Assembly: GCF_947258925.1 (NCBI RefSeq)
Contig: NZ_CAMYKG010000014.1
Span: 36,694 to 100,693, forward strand
Source of the DNA: an uncultured Eudoraea sp.
GTDB taxonomy: Bacteria; Bacteroidota; Bacteroidia; Flavobacteriales; Flavobacteriaceae
Direction: 5' to 3'
DNA: 64,000 nt
Made by a program: the position numbers and the translations under genes
Shown here: piece after piece, positions 8,447 to 15,347 of the stretch
Layout of the letters: every line of letters starts with the position of its first letter
How positions within the stretch are numbered: position 1 is the stretch's first letter
Notes under the pieces: generated by a model
What the model was told of the DNA's origin: nothing
Databases searched by the model: none
Seen by the model: the letters and a program-made list of their open reading frames with translations, nothing else

Positions 8447-9334
8447 ATGCAGCTGCTCGTTTATATTATTGCCTTCCCGTTTTTATGGTTAATCTCAATT
8501 CTGCCCTATAGGTTATTCTATTTATTTTCTGATATGGTCTATGTGCTGGTATATCGGATCATAGGGTATAGAAAAAAAGTAGTTTATGCTAATTTGGCTT
8601 TGGTTTTTCCTGATAAAAGTGATGAGGAATTAAAACGAATTCAAAAAGCGTTTTACAAGCATATGTGTGATATGTTTTTGGAAACCATTAAAACCCTGAA
8701 TATAGGTGAAGAGGAATTAAAAAAGCGCTATGCCCTGCCCAATATTGATCTGTTGCTTGAAGTAGAGAAAAAGCGCAGTATCCTGGTGATGTTTCCCCAC
8801 TATGCGAATTGGGAATGGAGTATTATTGTAAATCGATATGTAACATCAAAAGGGTTTGCTATCTATCAGAAAATTGGCAACAAATATTTTGATCGCTTGA
8901 TTAAGAAAATTCGCGCTATTTGGAACACAACGCCCATTTCACAGAAAGAAACGGTCATCACGATGGCCCGTAATCATCAGAATGGTGTTACCGGTGTTTA
9001 TGGAATCGTAAGTGACCAATCTCCGGAGGCACACCGCGCGCAGTACTGGACCAAATTTATGAATATTACTGTCCCTGTTTTTAATGGTCCCGAAGTCCTT
9101 GCCAGAAAGTACGACCATGCCGTGGTCTTTGCTAAAGTGTCCAAAGTAAAACGAGGTTATTACAGGACCGAATTTATACCCATAGCACTGGAAGGCGGTA
9201 GTTCTAAAGAGAATGAAATTACCGATCAGTTCCTAAAACTGGCTGAAGAAGAAATCAGGGAAAAACCGGAGTATTATTTATGGACGCACAGGAGATGGAA
9301 ACACAGAGATAAAGTGCCGGAAAAATATCTTTAG
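8447..9334 (+). CDS. LpxL/HtrB-type lysophospholipid (lipid A) acyltransferase
   Basis: The 295 aa protein has an N-terminal hydrophobic anchor (about 3-30) and the acyltransferase motif HYANWEW (the H-x4-[DE]-type catalytic pair), followed further on by the VSDQSPE-type block and a C-terminal WTHRRWKHR. Members transfer a fatty acyl chain to lipid A precursors at the inner membrane. I place the start at ATG 8447 because the in-frame TTG at 8426 lies inside a TAnnTTTG promoter element; a transcript starting just after it could not include that codon. It is divergent from the rhomboid gene. Confidence 0.92.
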   Translation: MQLLVYIIAFPFLWLISILPYRLFYLFSDMVYVLVYRIIGYRKKVVYANLALVFPDKSDEELKRIQKAFYKHMCDMFLETIKTLNIGEEELKKRYALPNIDLLLEVEKKRSILVMFPHYANWEWSIIVNRYVTSKGFAIYQKIGNKYFDRLIKKIRAIWNTTPISQKETVITMARNHQNGVTGVYGIVSDQSPEAHRAQYWTKFMNITVPVFNGPEVLARKYDHAVVFAKVSKVKRGYYRTEFIPIALEGGSSKENEITDQFLKLAEEEIREKPEYYLWTHRRWKHRDKVPEKYL

Positions 9335-9376
9335 TTGCAATCCATCTTTAAATAGCTGCAGTACTACACTAAGGAT

Positions 9377-10699
9377 TTAGGCAATTCCTGCAATTGCTTT
9401 TATTTCGCCTATAATTCTATCTGCCAGTGCATCAGCTTCTTTCTGCGATTTAGCTTCCGTATAAATGCGTATAATTGGCTCGGTATTGGATTTTCTCAAA
9501 TGCACCCAATTATCGGGAAAGTCTACTTTTACCCCATCAATTGTTGAAACATCCTCATCGCTATACTTTTTTTCCATGGAAGCTAAGATCTCATCAACAT
9601 CAAGATCGGGAATTAGCTGAATTTTCTTTTTGCTCATATAGTAACTTGGATAACTATCTCGTAATTCCTTTACGGTACCTCCTCTTTCGGCCATAAGCAT
9701 TAAAAATAATGCAGTGCCAACAAGGGAATCCTTCATTTTCTTCACAACATTCACCTCTCCAACCGCTGCTGCCTCATAAATACCATTGTGTTTAGTCGTA
9801 ATATCTCTAAGCGCACGTGAAGAAGATAAATTGGATACCGTATTCCCTTTTGTTTTACCCAAAACATAGTCTGCACATGCCACCAGGGTATATTCCTCTC
9901 CAAACATTTCTCCGTCATTACTAATAAATGCCAAACGATCCACATCCGGGTCAACTACGATCCCAAAATCGGCCTTTTCCTTTACCACCAAATCACAGAT
10001 ATCACCCAGATGTTCTTTCAAAGGCTCAGGATTATGTGGAAAATGCCCCGTGGGTTCGCAATACAGCTTTATTACTTCAACCCCTAAAGAATCCAATAAT
10101 CGAGGTATAGCAATACCTCCAGTAGAATTTACACCATCTACGACCACCTTAAATTTAGCTTTCCTAATGGCCGCTGCATCTATTAATGATAAATTCAGAA
10201 CTTCATCTATGTGTATATCTATATATGCGTCATTTTTTGTAATCTTTCCAAGGTCATCCACCTCAGAAAAAGTAAAATCTTCATTTGCAGCCAATTGAAG
10301 AATAATTGCTCCTTCCTCTGCATTAAGGAACTCACCTTTTTCATTTAAAAGCTTCAGGGCATTCCATTGTTTCGGATTGTGGCTGGCTGTAAGAATAATT
10401 CCACCATGTGCATTTTCAAGTGGTACAGCTATTTCCACTGTAGGAGTCGTAGACAGTCCAAGGTCTACTACATCGATACCAAGTCCTACCAATGTGGAGA
10501 CTACCAAATTCTGAATCATTTCCCCGGATAACCTCGCATCCCTTCCAACAACCACTTTTAAATTCTCCGAGTTGGTATATTGTTTTAACCATGCACCATA
10601 GGCAGCTGCAAATTTTACGGTATCAATAGGTGTAAGATTTTCGCCGGGCTTCCCTCCTATGGTCCCCCTTATGCCTGAAATAGATTTTATTAAGGTCAT
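9377..10699 (-). CDS. glmM: GlmM-type phosphohexomutase lacking the sugar-binding loop
   Basis: This 440 aa alpha-D-phosphohexomutase is of the phosphoglucosamine mutase type used for UDP-GlcNAc synthesis. The phosphoserine loop TASHNP (S106), the metal motif DPDVDR (D250, D252, D254) and the phosphate-binding RKSNTEP (about 402) are intact. Between GEVNVVKKMK (ending K323) and DSLVG (from D324) the usual stretch of about 22-24 residues is missing. That stretch carries the GEGNGG/GExSG-type sugar-binding loop and the HYGRD segment, and its loss explains the short length (family about 460 aa). The frame is kept across the junction (plus 9730/9731). Either this is a true in-frame deletion that should abolish normal substrate recognition, or an assembly error. 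The gene has its own promoter and stands alone. Confidence 0.9.
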   Translation of the reverse strand: MTLIKSISGIRGTIGGKPGENLTPIDTVKFAAAYGAWLKQYTNSENLKVVVGRDARLSGEMIQNLVVSTLVGLGIDVVDLGLSTTPTVEIAVPLENAHGGIILTASHNPKQWNALKLLNEKGEFLNAEEGAIILQLAANEDFTFSEVDDLGKITKNDAYIDIHIDEVLNLSLIDAAAIRKAKFKVVVDGVNSTGGIAIPRLLDSLGVEVIKLYCEPTGHFPHNPEPLKEHLGDICDLVVKEKADFGIVVDPDVDRLAFISNDGEMFGEEYTLVACADYVLGKTKGNTVSNLSSSRALRDITTKHNGIYEAAAVGEVNVVKKMKDSLVGTALFLMLMAERGGTVKELRDSYPSYYMSKKKIQLIPDLDVDEILASMEKKYSDEDVSTIDGVKVDFPDNWVHLRKSNTEPIIRIYTEAKSQKEADALADRIIGEIKAIAGIA

Positions 10700-10719
10700 A
10701 AAATTTTATAAGTTTTCTG

Positions 10720-10727
10720 CAAATATA
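10720..10727 (-). promoter_or_regulatory. Candidate -7 element of the phosphohexomutase gene
   Basis: CAAATATA on the plus strand reads TATATTTG on the minus strand, matching TAnnTTTG about 20 nt before the start at 10699. No -33 box at the ideal distance. Confidence 0.45.
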
Positions 10728-10752
10728 TAAGACTTAATCAATATCATGTCCT

Positions 10753-10788
10753 CTCAATTTGTAAATTGAGTTTTGAAGATTATATTCG
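10753..10788 (+). promoter_or_regulatory. Inverted repeat and candidate promoter before the ACP phosphodiesterase gene
   Basis: CTCAATTT and AAATTGAG form 8-bp perfect arms around a 2-nt centre (10753-10770). The TTTG at 10758-10761 inside it lies 19 bp before TATATTCG (10781-10788), a near match to TAnnTTTG. If real, transcription would start almost at the ATG (10795), giving a leaderless or nearly leaderless message. The dyad could be an operator overlapping the -33 box. Confidence 0.35.
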
Positions 10789-10794
10789 TAGTTC

Positions 10795-11388
10795 ATGAAT
10801 TTTTTGGCACATATATATCTCTCATTTGGAGATGATGAAGTTACCATCGGGAATTTTGTAGCAGATAGCATTAAAGGAAACAAATACAAACACCTTCCTG
10901 AGAGGATACAAAAAGGAATCCTCCTGCATCGGGAAATTGACACTTTTACAGATGCACATCCAATTGCCAAGCTGAGCAGTAAGAGATTACATCAAAATTA
11001 CAGTCACTATAGCAGGGTAATAGTGGATATTTTTTATGACCATTTTTTGGCCAAAAATTGGAATCAATATTCAAGAACTCCTTTAAATCTATTTGTTGAT
11101 CAATTCTATGATTTACTGAAGGATAATTATACTGTTTTGCCCGATGCCACCAAGCGTATGATCCCTTACATGATGAGTGATAATTGGCTCCTTAACTACG
11201 CCCAAATGGATGGAATCAGCAGGGTTTTATCAGGGATGAACAGGCGAACCAATAATAGAAGCAAAATGAATGAAGCCATTATAGATCTGGAAAAACACTA
11301 TGATACCTTTGAAATAGAATTTACCGCTTTTTTTAGTGAACTCGAATCCTTTTCCAAACAAAAATATATCTCCTTATGCGAATACTAA
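10795..11388 (+). CDS. Acyl carrier protein phosphodiesterase (AcpH/DUF479 family)
   Basis: The 197 aa protein carries the family signatures at the N-terminus: MNFLAHIYLS, GNFVADSIKG, HREIDTFTDAHP and, further on, DIFYDHFLA. AcpH removes the 4'-phosphopantetheine group from holo-ACP; it belongs to the HD-like metal-dependent fold, and the conserved histidines and aspartates in these blocks are the expected ligands. The length is that of the family. Its stop overlaps the start of the gamma-glutamyltransferase gene by 13 bp, so the two are co-transcribed. Confidence 0.9.
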   Translation: MNFLAHIYLSFGDDEVTIGNFVADSIKGNKYKHLPERIQKGILLHREIDTFTDAHPIAKLSSKRLHQNYSHYSRVIVDIFYDHFLAKNWNQYSRTPLNLFVDQFYDLLKDNYTVLPDATKRMIPYMMSDNWLLNYAQMDGISRVLSGMNRRTNNRSKMNEAIIDLEKHYDTFEIEFTAFFSELESFSKQKYISLCEY

Positions 11389-13058
11389 TTCTTCTTCTTG
11401 GGCTTTTAACATTTGTACATTGTAAAAAAGAACCTGCGAAGCCTACAGGCCTGGTAACTAAAAATGCTATGGTTGTATCTGCACGTAAAGAAGCATCCAA
11501 AATTGGAACAGAAATTCTTAAAAAAGGTGGGAATGCCTTCGATGCAATGGTTGGGACAGAGCTGGCATTGGCCGTGGCCTATCCTTTTGCCGGTAACCTT
11601 GGCGGTGGTGGATTCATGGTTTACCGTAAAAACAACGGCAATATAGGTGCCATTGATTATCGTGAAAAGGCACCATTGGCGGCCCATAAGGATATGTATC
11701 TTGACTCTCTGGGCAATGTTATTCCGGGTAAAAGCACCATTGGTGCAAGTGCAACAGGAGTGCCGGGCACCATTGCCGGTATTTTTGAAGTACATAGTAA
11801 ATTTGGTTCCTTACCCATAAAAGATATCATTGACCCTGTTATAAAACTGGTTGATCAAGGGGTTGAAGTAACTCCAAAACAGGCTGCGAGACTAGACAAA
11901 TACTGGGAACAAATTAAAAGTGTGAATGGTGAAAACACATTGTTTTATACTAAGTGTGATGCCGGAGACACATTGAAGTATCCGGCCCTTGCCAATACTT
12001 TAAGAAGAATAGCAAAAAACGGAAGGGATGAGTTCTACAAGGGAGAAACTGCCAAAATCCTTGCAAGATTTATACAGGAAAAAGGCGGTTATGTTACAGA
12101 AGAAGATCTGGCGAAGTATGAGGCCAAATGGCGGCAACCCGTGGTGTTCAATTACAAGGACTTAAGAATAATTTCAATGAGTCCGCCAAGCAGCGGCGGA
12201 GTGACCATAAATCAAATCTTTAAAATGATTGAACCTTATGACATTTCTGACTTTGGTCATAATTCTGCAAAATCTATTCAATTGTTTACAGAAGCTGCAA
12301 GACGGGCCTATGCCGATAGGAACTTCTTTCTCGGCGATCCGGATTTTGTAGTTATTCCTCTCGATGTTTTATTGAGTAACAAGTATTTGCAGGCTCGAAT
12401 GGAAAACTTTTCATTTGATGCTGCCACACTTTCCAGTGAAGTGCAGCATGGAAAAGTGGAAATTGTAGAAAGTAGTGAGACTACACATTATTCCATTGTA
12501 GACCAGATGGGAAATGCTGTTTCTGTAACTACCACCTTAAACGGCGCATATGGTTCCAAACTATATTGCGATGAACTAGGGTTCTTCCTTAATAATGAAA
12601 TGGATGATTTTAGTGCAAAACCAGGTGAACCTAATATGTTTGGGCTTATTGGTGCTGACGCTAATAGTATAGAAGCTGAAAAACGAATGCTAAGCTCAAT
12701 GACCCCAACTATCGTTGAAAAAGAAGGTGATCTTTGGATGGTTGTGGGTTCTCCGGGCGGGTCCACAATTATTACTGCCGTAGCACAAACAATTCTTAAC
12801 GTATATGAATTTAATCTGAGTATGCAGGAAGCGGTGAACGCTCCCCGATTCCATCATCAGTGGTTACCCGATCATATCGTATTTGAGACCGAGGGATTTA
12901 CGGATGCGTTGAAAGCTGAGTTAAAATCCAAAGAATACCTGATTAGTGAGAAACCTACCCCAATCCTCGGAAAAGTAGATGCCATTCTGGTTTTACCCGA
13001 CGGGAGTCTTGAAGGGGGTGCAGATAAACGTGGTGATGATACCGCAGTAGGTTTTTAA
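11376..13058 (+). CDS. ggt: Gamma-glutamyltransferase, exported (possible lipoprotein)
   Basis: A 560 aa Ntn-hydrolase proenzyme. The autoprocessing site is visible as TTHYSIVD, with T369 the expected nucleophile and new N-terminus of the small subunit; GSPGGST (oxyanion region) and the C-terminal GGADKRGDDTAVG block are present. The enzyme cleaves the gamma-glutamyl bond of glutathione and related peptides outside the cytoplasm. The signal region ends in FVHC, a lipobox-like site, but histidine at -1 is unusual, so lipidation is uncertain. It overlaps the ACP phosphodiesterase gene and is convergent with the S24 repressor gene. Confidence 0.94.
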   Translation: MRILILLLGLLTFVHCKKEPAKPTGLVTKNAMVVSARKEASKIGTEILKKGGNAFDAMVGTELALAVAYPFAGNLGGGGFMVYRKNNGNIGAIDYREKAPLAAHKDMYLDSLGNVIPGKSTIGASATGVPGTIAGIFEVHSKFGSLPIKDIIDPVIKLVDQGVEVTPKQAARLDKYWEQIKSVNGENTLFYTKCDAGDTLKYPALANTLRRIAKNGRDEFYKGETAKILARFIQEKGGYVTEEDLAKYEAKWRQPVVFNYKDLRIISMSPPSSGGVTINQIFKMIEPYDISDFGHNSAKSIQLFTEAARRAYADRNFFLGDPDFVVIPLDVLLSNKYLQARMENFSFDAATLSSEVQHGKVEIVESSETTHYSIVDQMGNAVSVTTTLNGAYGSKLYCDELGFFLNNEMDDFSAKPGEPNMFGLIGADANSIEAEKRMLSSMTPTIVEKEGDLWMVVGSPGGSTIITAVAQTILNVYEFNLSMQEAVNAPRFHHQWLPDHIVFETEGFTDALKAELKSKEYLISEKPTPILGKVDAILVLPDGSLEGGADKRGDDTAVGF

Positions 13059-13110
13059 GAGCTGAAAGGAGTGAAATAAAGATATAATCTAATAGCTTCT
13101 TTTTGAATAC

Positions 13111-13863
13111 TTATTTCCTCAATTGATTTTTTAATTCTTCCATTGATTCCTGCAACTGTCTCAGCAATCCTTTTTCAGTAGTTGCATCGACCCCAAAAGT
13201 AATCTTACTGCTTACCTGCCATAATTCCTGAACCTGCTCTGAATCTATTTCATATGGCGGATACGTTTCATTAAGCGAAATAAGCAGCATTTTTGAACTT
13301 CCCGGCAATTTTTCAATTTTCTTTACAAGTACTGCGTCGTGAAGTACAATCACATACATTTTATTAGCATTTATGTCGTCTAATCCTTCCACGGCTTTTG
13401 CCAGTACCCATTCACCCGGTTGCAAATTTGGCAGCATGCTATCGCCTTCAACCTGAAAACCTCTGTATGTAGCATTTCTGAACTCAGGAAGTGGGAGATC
13501 AAAAGCAGGTAATTGTTTATACCAGCTTGTATCCTGAATGTTTTGAGGATAGCCGGCGGCAGCTTTGGCATTGACCAAAACCATGTTGTCATTGTCTTCA
13601 GAATCAACGGTTACCACTTTTGGAATAACACTTGTCCCGGAATAATTTAAATATTGATTATTACTATCCCCAAAAAGCCACAGTGGATTTACATTAAATT
13701 GTTTTAACATTTCCACCACTACTTTACCTGAAAGTTTGGTGCGACCACGTTCGATATCAGCAGTAGTATTGGGAATTCCAAGCATCCTTGCAAATTCTGC
13801 CTGGGTATAACCCAAATCCCTCCTTATCTCAATAAAGCGTTTAATAGTAAGTTCATTTTCCAT
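13111..13863 (-). CDS. XRE-type HTH repressor with self-cleaving S24 (LexA/CI-like) domain
   Basis: A 250 aa regulator with an N-terminal Cro/CI-type helix-turn-helix (about 6-60, with QAEFARMLGIPNTTADIERG) and a C-terminal S24 peptidase domain. S142 lies in VEGDSMLP and the general-base lysine is K181 or K182 in VLVKK. An Ala-Gly bond in KAAAGYP (A103-G104) is positioned like the autocleavage sites of LexA and lambda CI. Such repressors are inactivated by RecA-stimulated self-cleavage after DNA damage. It is divergent from the DUF4130 operon, with an array of dyads between them that overlaps both promoters; autoregulation and control of that operon are therefore likely. Confidence 0.93.
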   Translation of the reverse strand: MENELTIKRFIEIRRDLGYTQAEFARMLGIPNTTADIERGRTKLSGKVVVEMLKQFNVNPLWLFGDSNNQYLNYSGTSVIPKVVTVDSEDNDNMVLVNAKAAAGYPQNIQDTSWYKQLPAFDLPLPEFRNATYRGFQVEGDSMLPNLQPGEWVLAKAVEGLDDINANKMYVIVLHDAVLVKKIEKLPGSSKMLLISLNETYPPYEIDSEQVQELWQVSSKITFGVDATTEKGLLRQLQESMEELKNQLRK

Positions 13864-13987
13864 AATCGTTCTCTTACGTTTCTATAGCTGATTTTTATTA
13901 TACCACGGTAAAAACCTGTGATTTTTAGCACCTCACTAAATAAGGTTCTGGCTGTTTTTTTTGGCATTTTGCCCATTGATAGCTTCT

Positions 13988-14017
13988 CAAAGATACAAAA
14001 TTTGGATTATTTCCAAA
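13988..14017 (-). promoter_or_regulatory. Promoter of the S24 repressor gene
   Basis: On the minus strand TTTG (plus 14014-14017) precedes TATCTTTG (plus 13988-13995) by 18 bp, close to the Bacteroidota consensus. The -33 box touches the first operator-like dyad (14004-14014). Confidence 0.5.
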
Positions 14018-14073
14018 ATATTATCGGAATATTTCCTAATTTAGGATATTTTCCATATTTTTGGATTATATAC
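14004..14073. promoter_or_regulatory. Array of four GGA-N5-TCC operator-like dyads
   Basis: Three close copies and one weaker copy of an 11-bp imperfect dyad are seen: GGATTATTTCC (14004-14014), GGAATATTTCC (14026-14036), GGATATTTTCC (14044-14054) and GGATTATATAC (14063-14073). Start-to-start spacings are 22, 18 and 19 bp, roughly two helical turns. The array covers the spacer of the leftward repressor promoter and flanks the rightward -7 element TATTTTTG (14056-14063). The S24 repressor next to it is the natural ligand. Confidence 0.7.
14056..14063 (+). promoter_or_regulatory. -7 element of the QLSLF protein/DUF4130 operon
   Basis: TATTTTTG matches TAnnTTTG. It lies between the third and fourth operator-like dyads, so bound repressor would block it. 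It also shows that the in-frame TTG at 14061 cannot be the translation start. Confidence 0.5.
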
Positions 14074-14078
14074 AAACA

Positions 14079-14267
14079 ATGATTCTCATGATGGATGAAA
14101 TAATAACAGAAAAACTAAGTCTCTGGGCTAAAGAAGGATTAGAAGACAGCACTTATATAAGCGTGTCAAGAAAACACAAAAAGAAGGATAAAGTGCAGGT
14201 ATATAAAGATAGGGTTACTAAAAACAGTACGCAAAATTCAATCAGCAAACAATTAAGCTTATTCTGA
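14079..14267 (+). CDS. Small basic protein ending in a beta-clamp-binding-like QLSLF motif
   Basis: A 62 aa protein if ATG 14079 is used (ATGs at 14088 and 14091 are possible). An in-frame TTG at 14061 overlaps the promoter and is rejected. The middle is lysine-rich (SRKHKKKDKVQVYKDR) and the last five residues are QLSLF, which matches the QL[SD]LF peptide used by polymerases and repair proteins to bind the DnaN sliding clamp. I do not recognise a family. It lies 5 bp before the DUF4130 gene and just after the repressor-controlled promoter. It could be a DNA-repair accessory peptide or the remnant of a larger gene; neither is proven. Confidence 0.6.
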   Translation: MILMMDEIITEKLSLWAKEGLEDSTYISVSRKHKKKDKVQVYKDRVTKNSTQNSISKQLSLF

Positions 14268-14272
14268 AAATA

Positions 14273-15046
14273 ATGGAACAAGAAAAAATTTTAGTGTATG
14301 ACGGAAGTTTTAACGGGTTTTTAACTTCAGTCTTTACGGCATTTGAAGAAAAAATAAATGTCGTGGACATTCAAAGAAAAAATGAGATTCAAAAAGGTCT
14401 TTTTACAGAAACCCAAATCATTCTAACTCAACTTAGCAAAGCTAAACGTGTTTGGAATGGTCTTAGCAAAAGGAGTAATACTGCCATTAAAAATATTTAT
14501 TTTGCCTTTTTAAGTGAAACCCATGGCATTGAAAAACTACTCTTTTCTTATATCAAAAAAATAGTTGCTAAAGAGGAATCCAATCCAATAGAACTAACAG
14601 ATGAGATGCTTTTTAAAATAAATAATCTAGCTGCTATAGTGGGCAAGAAAAAAAACCAGATGGAGGCTTTTACGAAATTTCAGGTTTCCAAGGACGGTGT
14701 TCACTTCATTATTGCAGAGCCGGAGTTTGATTTAATACCCCTGGTATCAAAGCATTTTCGTTATCACTTTAGTGACAGACAATGGATTATTTATGACATT
14801 AAGCGTAACTATGGTTTGTATTTTAATCTTAAAACCGTTCAAATAATTTCCTTAGATCCTAAAGCTGTTTTTACCAACAAGGCGTCATTTAAATCCAATG
14901 AGCATTCAGGGTTGTCAGGTGCTATAACGTTATGGAATTCCTATTTTGCGAACAATTCTATAAAGTCTTTAATTGCCCAAAGACCACATACCTATCAAAT
15001 GCCCAAGCGGCAAAGAGATATTAGGGAGAAAAGGGAAGCGGTATAA
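14273..15046 (+). CDS. DUF4130 / TIGR03915-type putative DNA metabolism protein
   Basis: A 257 aa protein that fits the TIGR03915/DUF4130 family along its length: N-terminal VYDGSFNGFLTSVF, a central NIYFAFLSE block, FHYRFSD-like strands (HFRYHFSDRQWIIYDIKR) and the C-terminal MPKR block typical of the family. These proteins are normally encoded next to a radical SAM protein (TIGR03916 type) and are thought to act in DNA repair or modification; the biochemistry is unknown. Here no radical SAM gene is adjacent. Instead a short QLSLF-ending gene precedes it, under probable control of the divergent S24 repressor. Confidence 0.85.
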   Translation: MEQEKILVYDGSFNGFLTSVFTAFEEKINVVDIQRKNEIQKGLFTETQIILTQLSKAKRVWNGLSKRSNTAIKNIYFAFLSETHGIEKLLFSYIKKIVAKEESNPIELTDEMLFKINNLAAIVGKKKNQMEAFTKFQVSKDGVHFIIAEPEFDLIPLVSKHFRYHFSDRQWIIYDIKRNYGLYFNLKTVQIISLDPKAVFTNKASFKSNEHSGLSGAITLWNSYFANNSIKSLIAQRPHTYQMPKRQRDIREKREAV

Positions 15047-15347
15047 TTTAAACTTCTGACCATTTTAAATCAATAATGCATCCGTGATATATTTTCAAAA
15101 TGGCATTAAACTATATGCTGGTTGGCTGCAAACGGGGATTTCTTTTGGACACATGGTTTGAACAACTCTTCAAGCAGAACTATGCTAACCGGGTCATAAT
15201 TTTAATACGTTTTGGAAACTAATCCCGGGATGCCTTACAAACAAAAAAGTTTGCATCATTTTGATCATGATATATTGTTGAAATCAAAATATACCTTACT
15301 TCCAATTTAGTTGTCAAAATCGTACCTTTGCAACTTTGCCTAATTTG
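15047..15347. other. Non-coding gap before uvrA
   Basis: About 300 bp without a convincing gene. A 40-codon open frame (15100-15222, starting MALNYMLVGC) exists but has no family likeness and no promoter that I can see. The right end holds the uvrA -7 element. No terminator-like stem was found after the DUF4130 gene. Confidence 0.5.
15323..15330 (+). promoter_or_regulatory. -7 element of uvrA
   Basis: TACCTTTG fits TAnnTTTG and ends 17 bp before the ATG at 15348. The predicted transcription start would fall at or after the alternative TTG at 15336, which supports the ATG. Confidence 0.45.

Noticed and set aside
11406..11795. 129-codon minus-strand open frame rich in Cys/His within ggt
   Set aside because: It lies wholly inside the gamma-glutamyltransferase gene, whose frame has strong family motifs; the antisense frame shows no domain pattern.
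14061..14267. QLSLF protein as a radical SAM gene collapsed by internal deletion
   Set aside because: The cysteine motif of radical SAM proteins is absent and terminal similarity is too weak to support the idea without alignment; kept as an open alternative only.
15100..15222. 40-codon open frame before uvrA
   Set aside because: No promoter, no likeness to a family and no neighbour logic; kept only as a remark on the gap.
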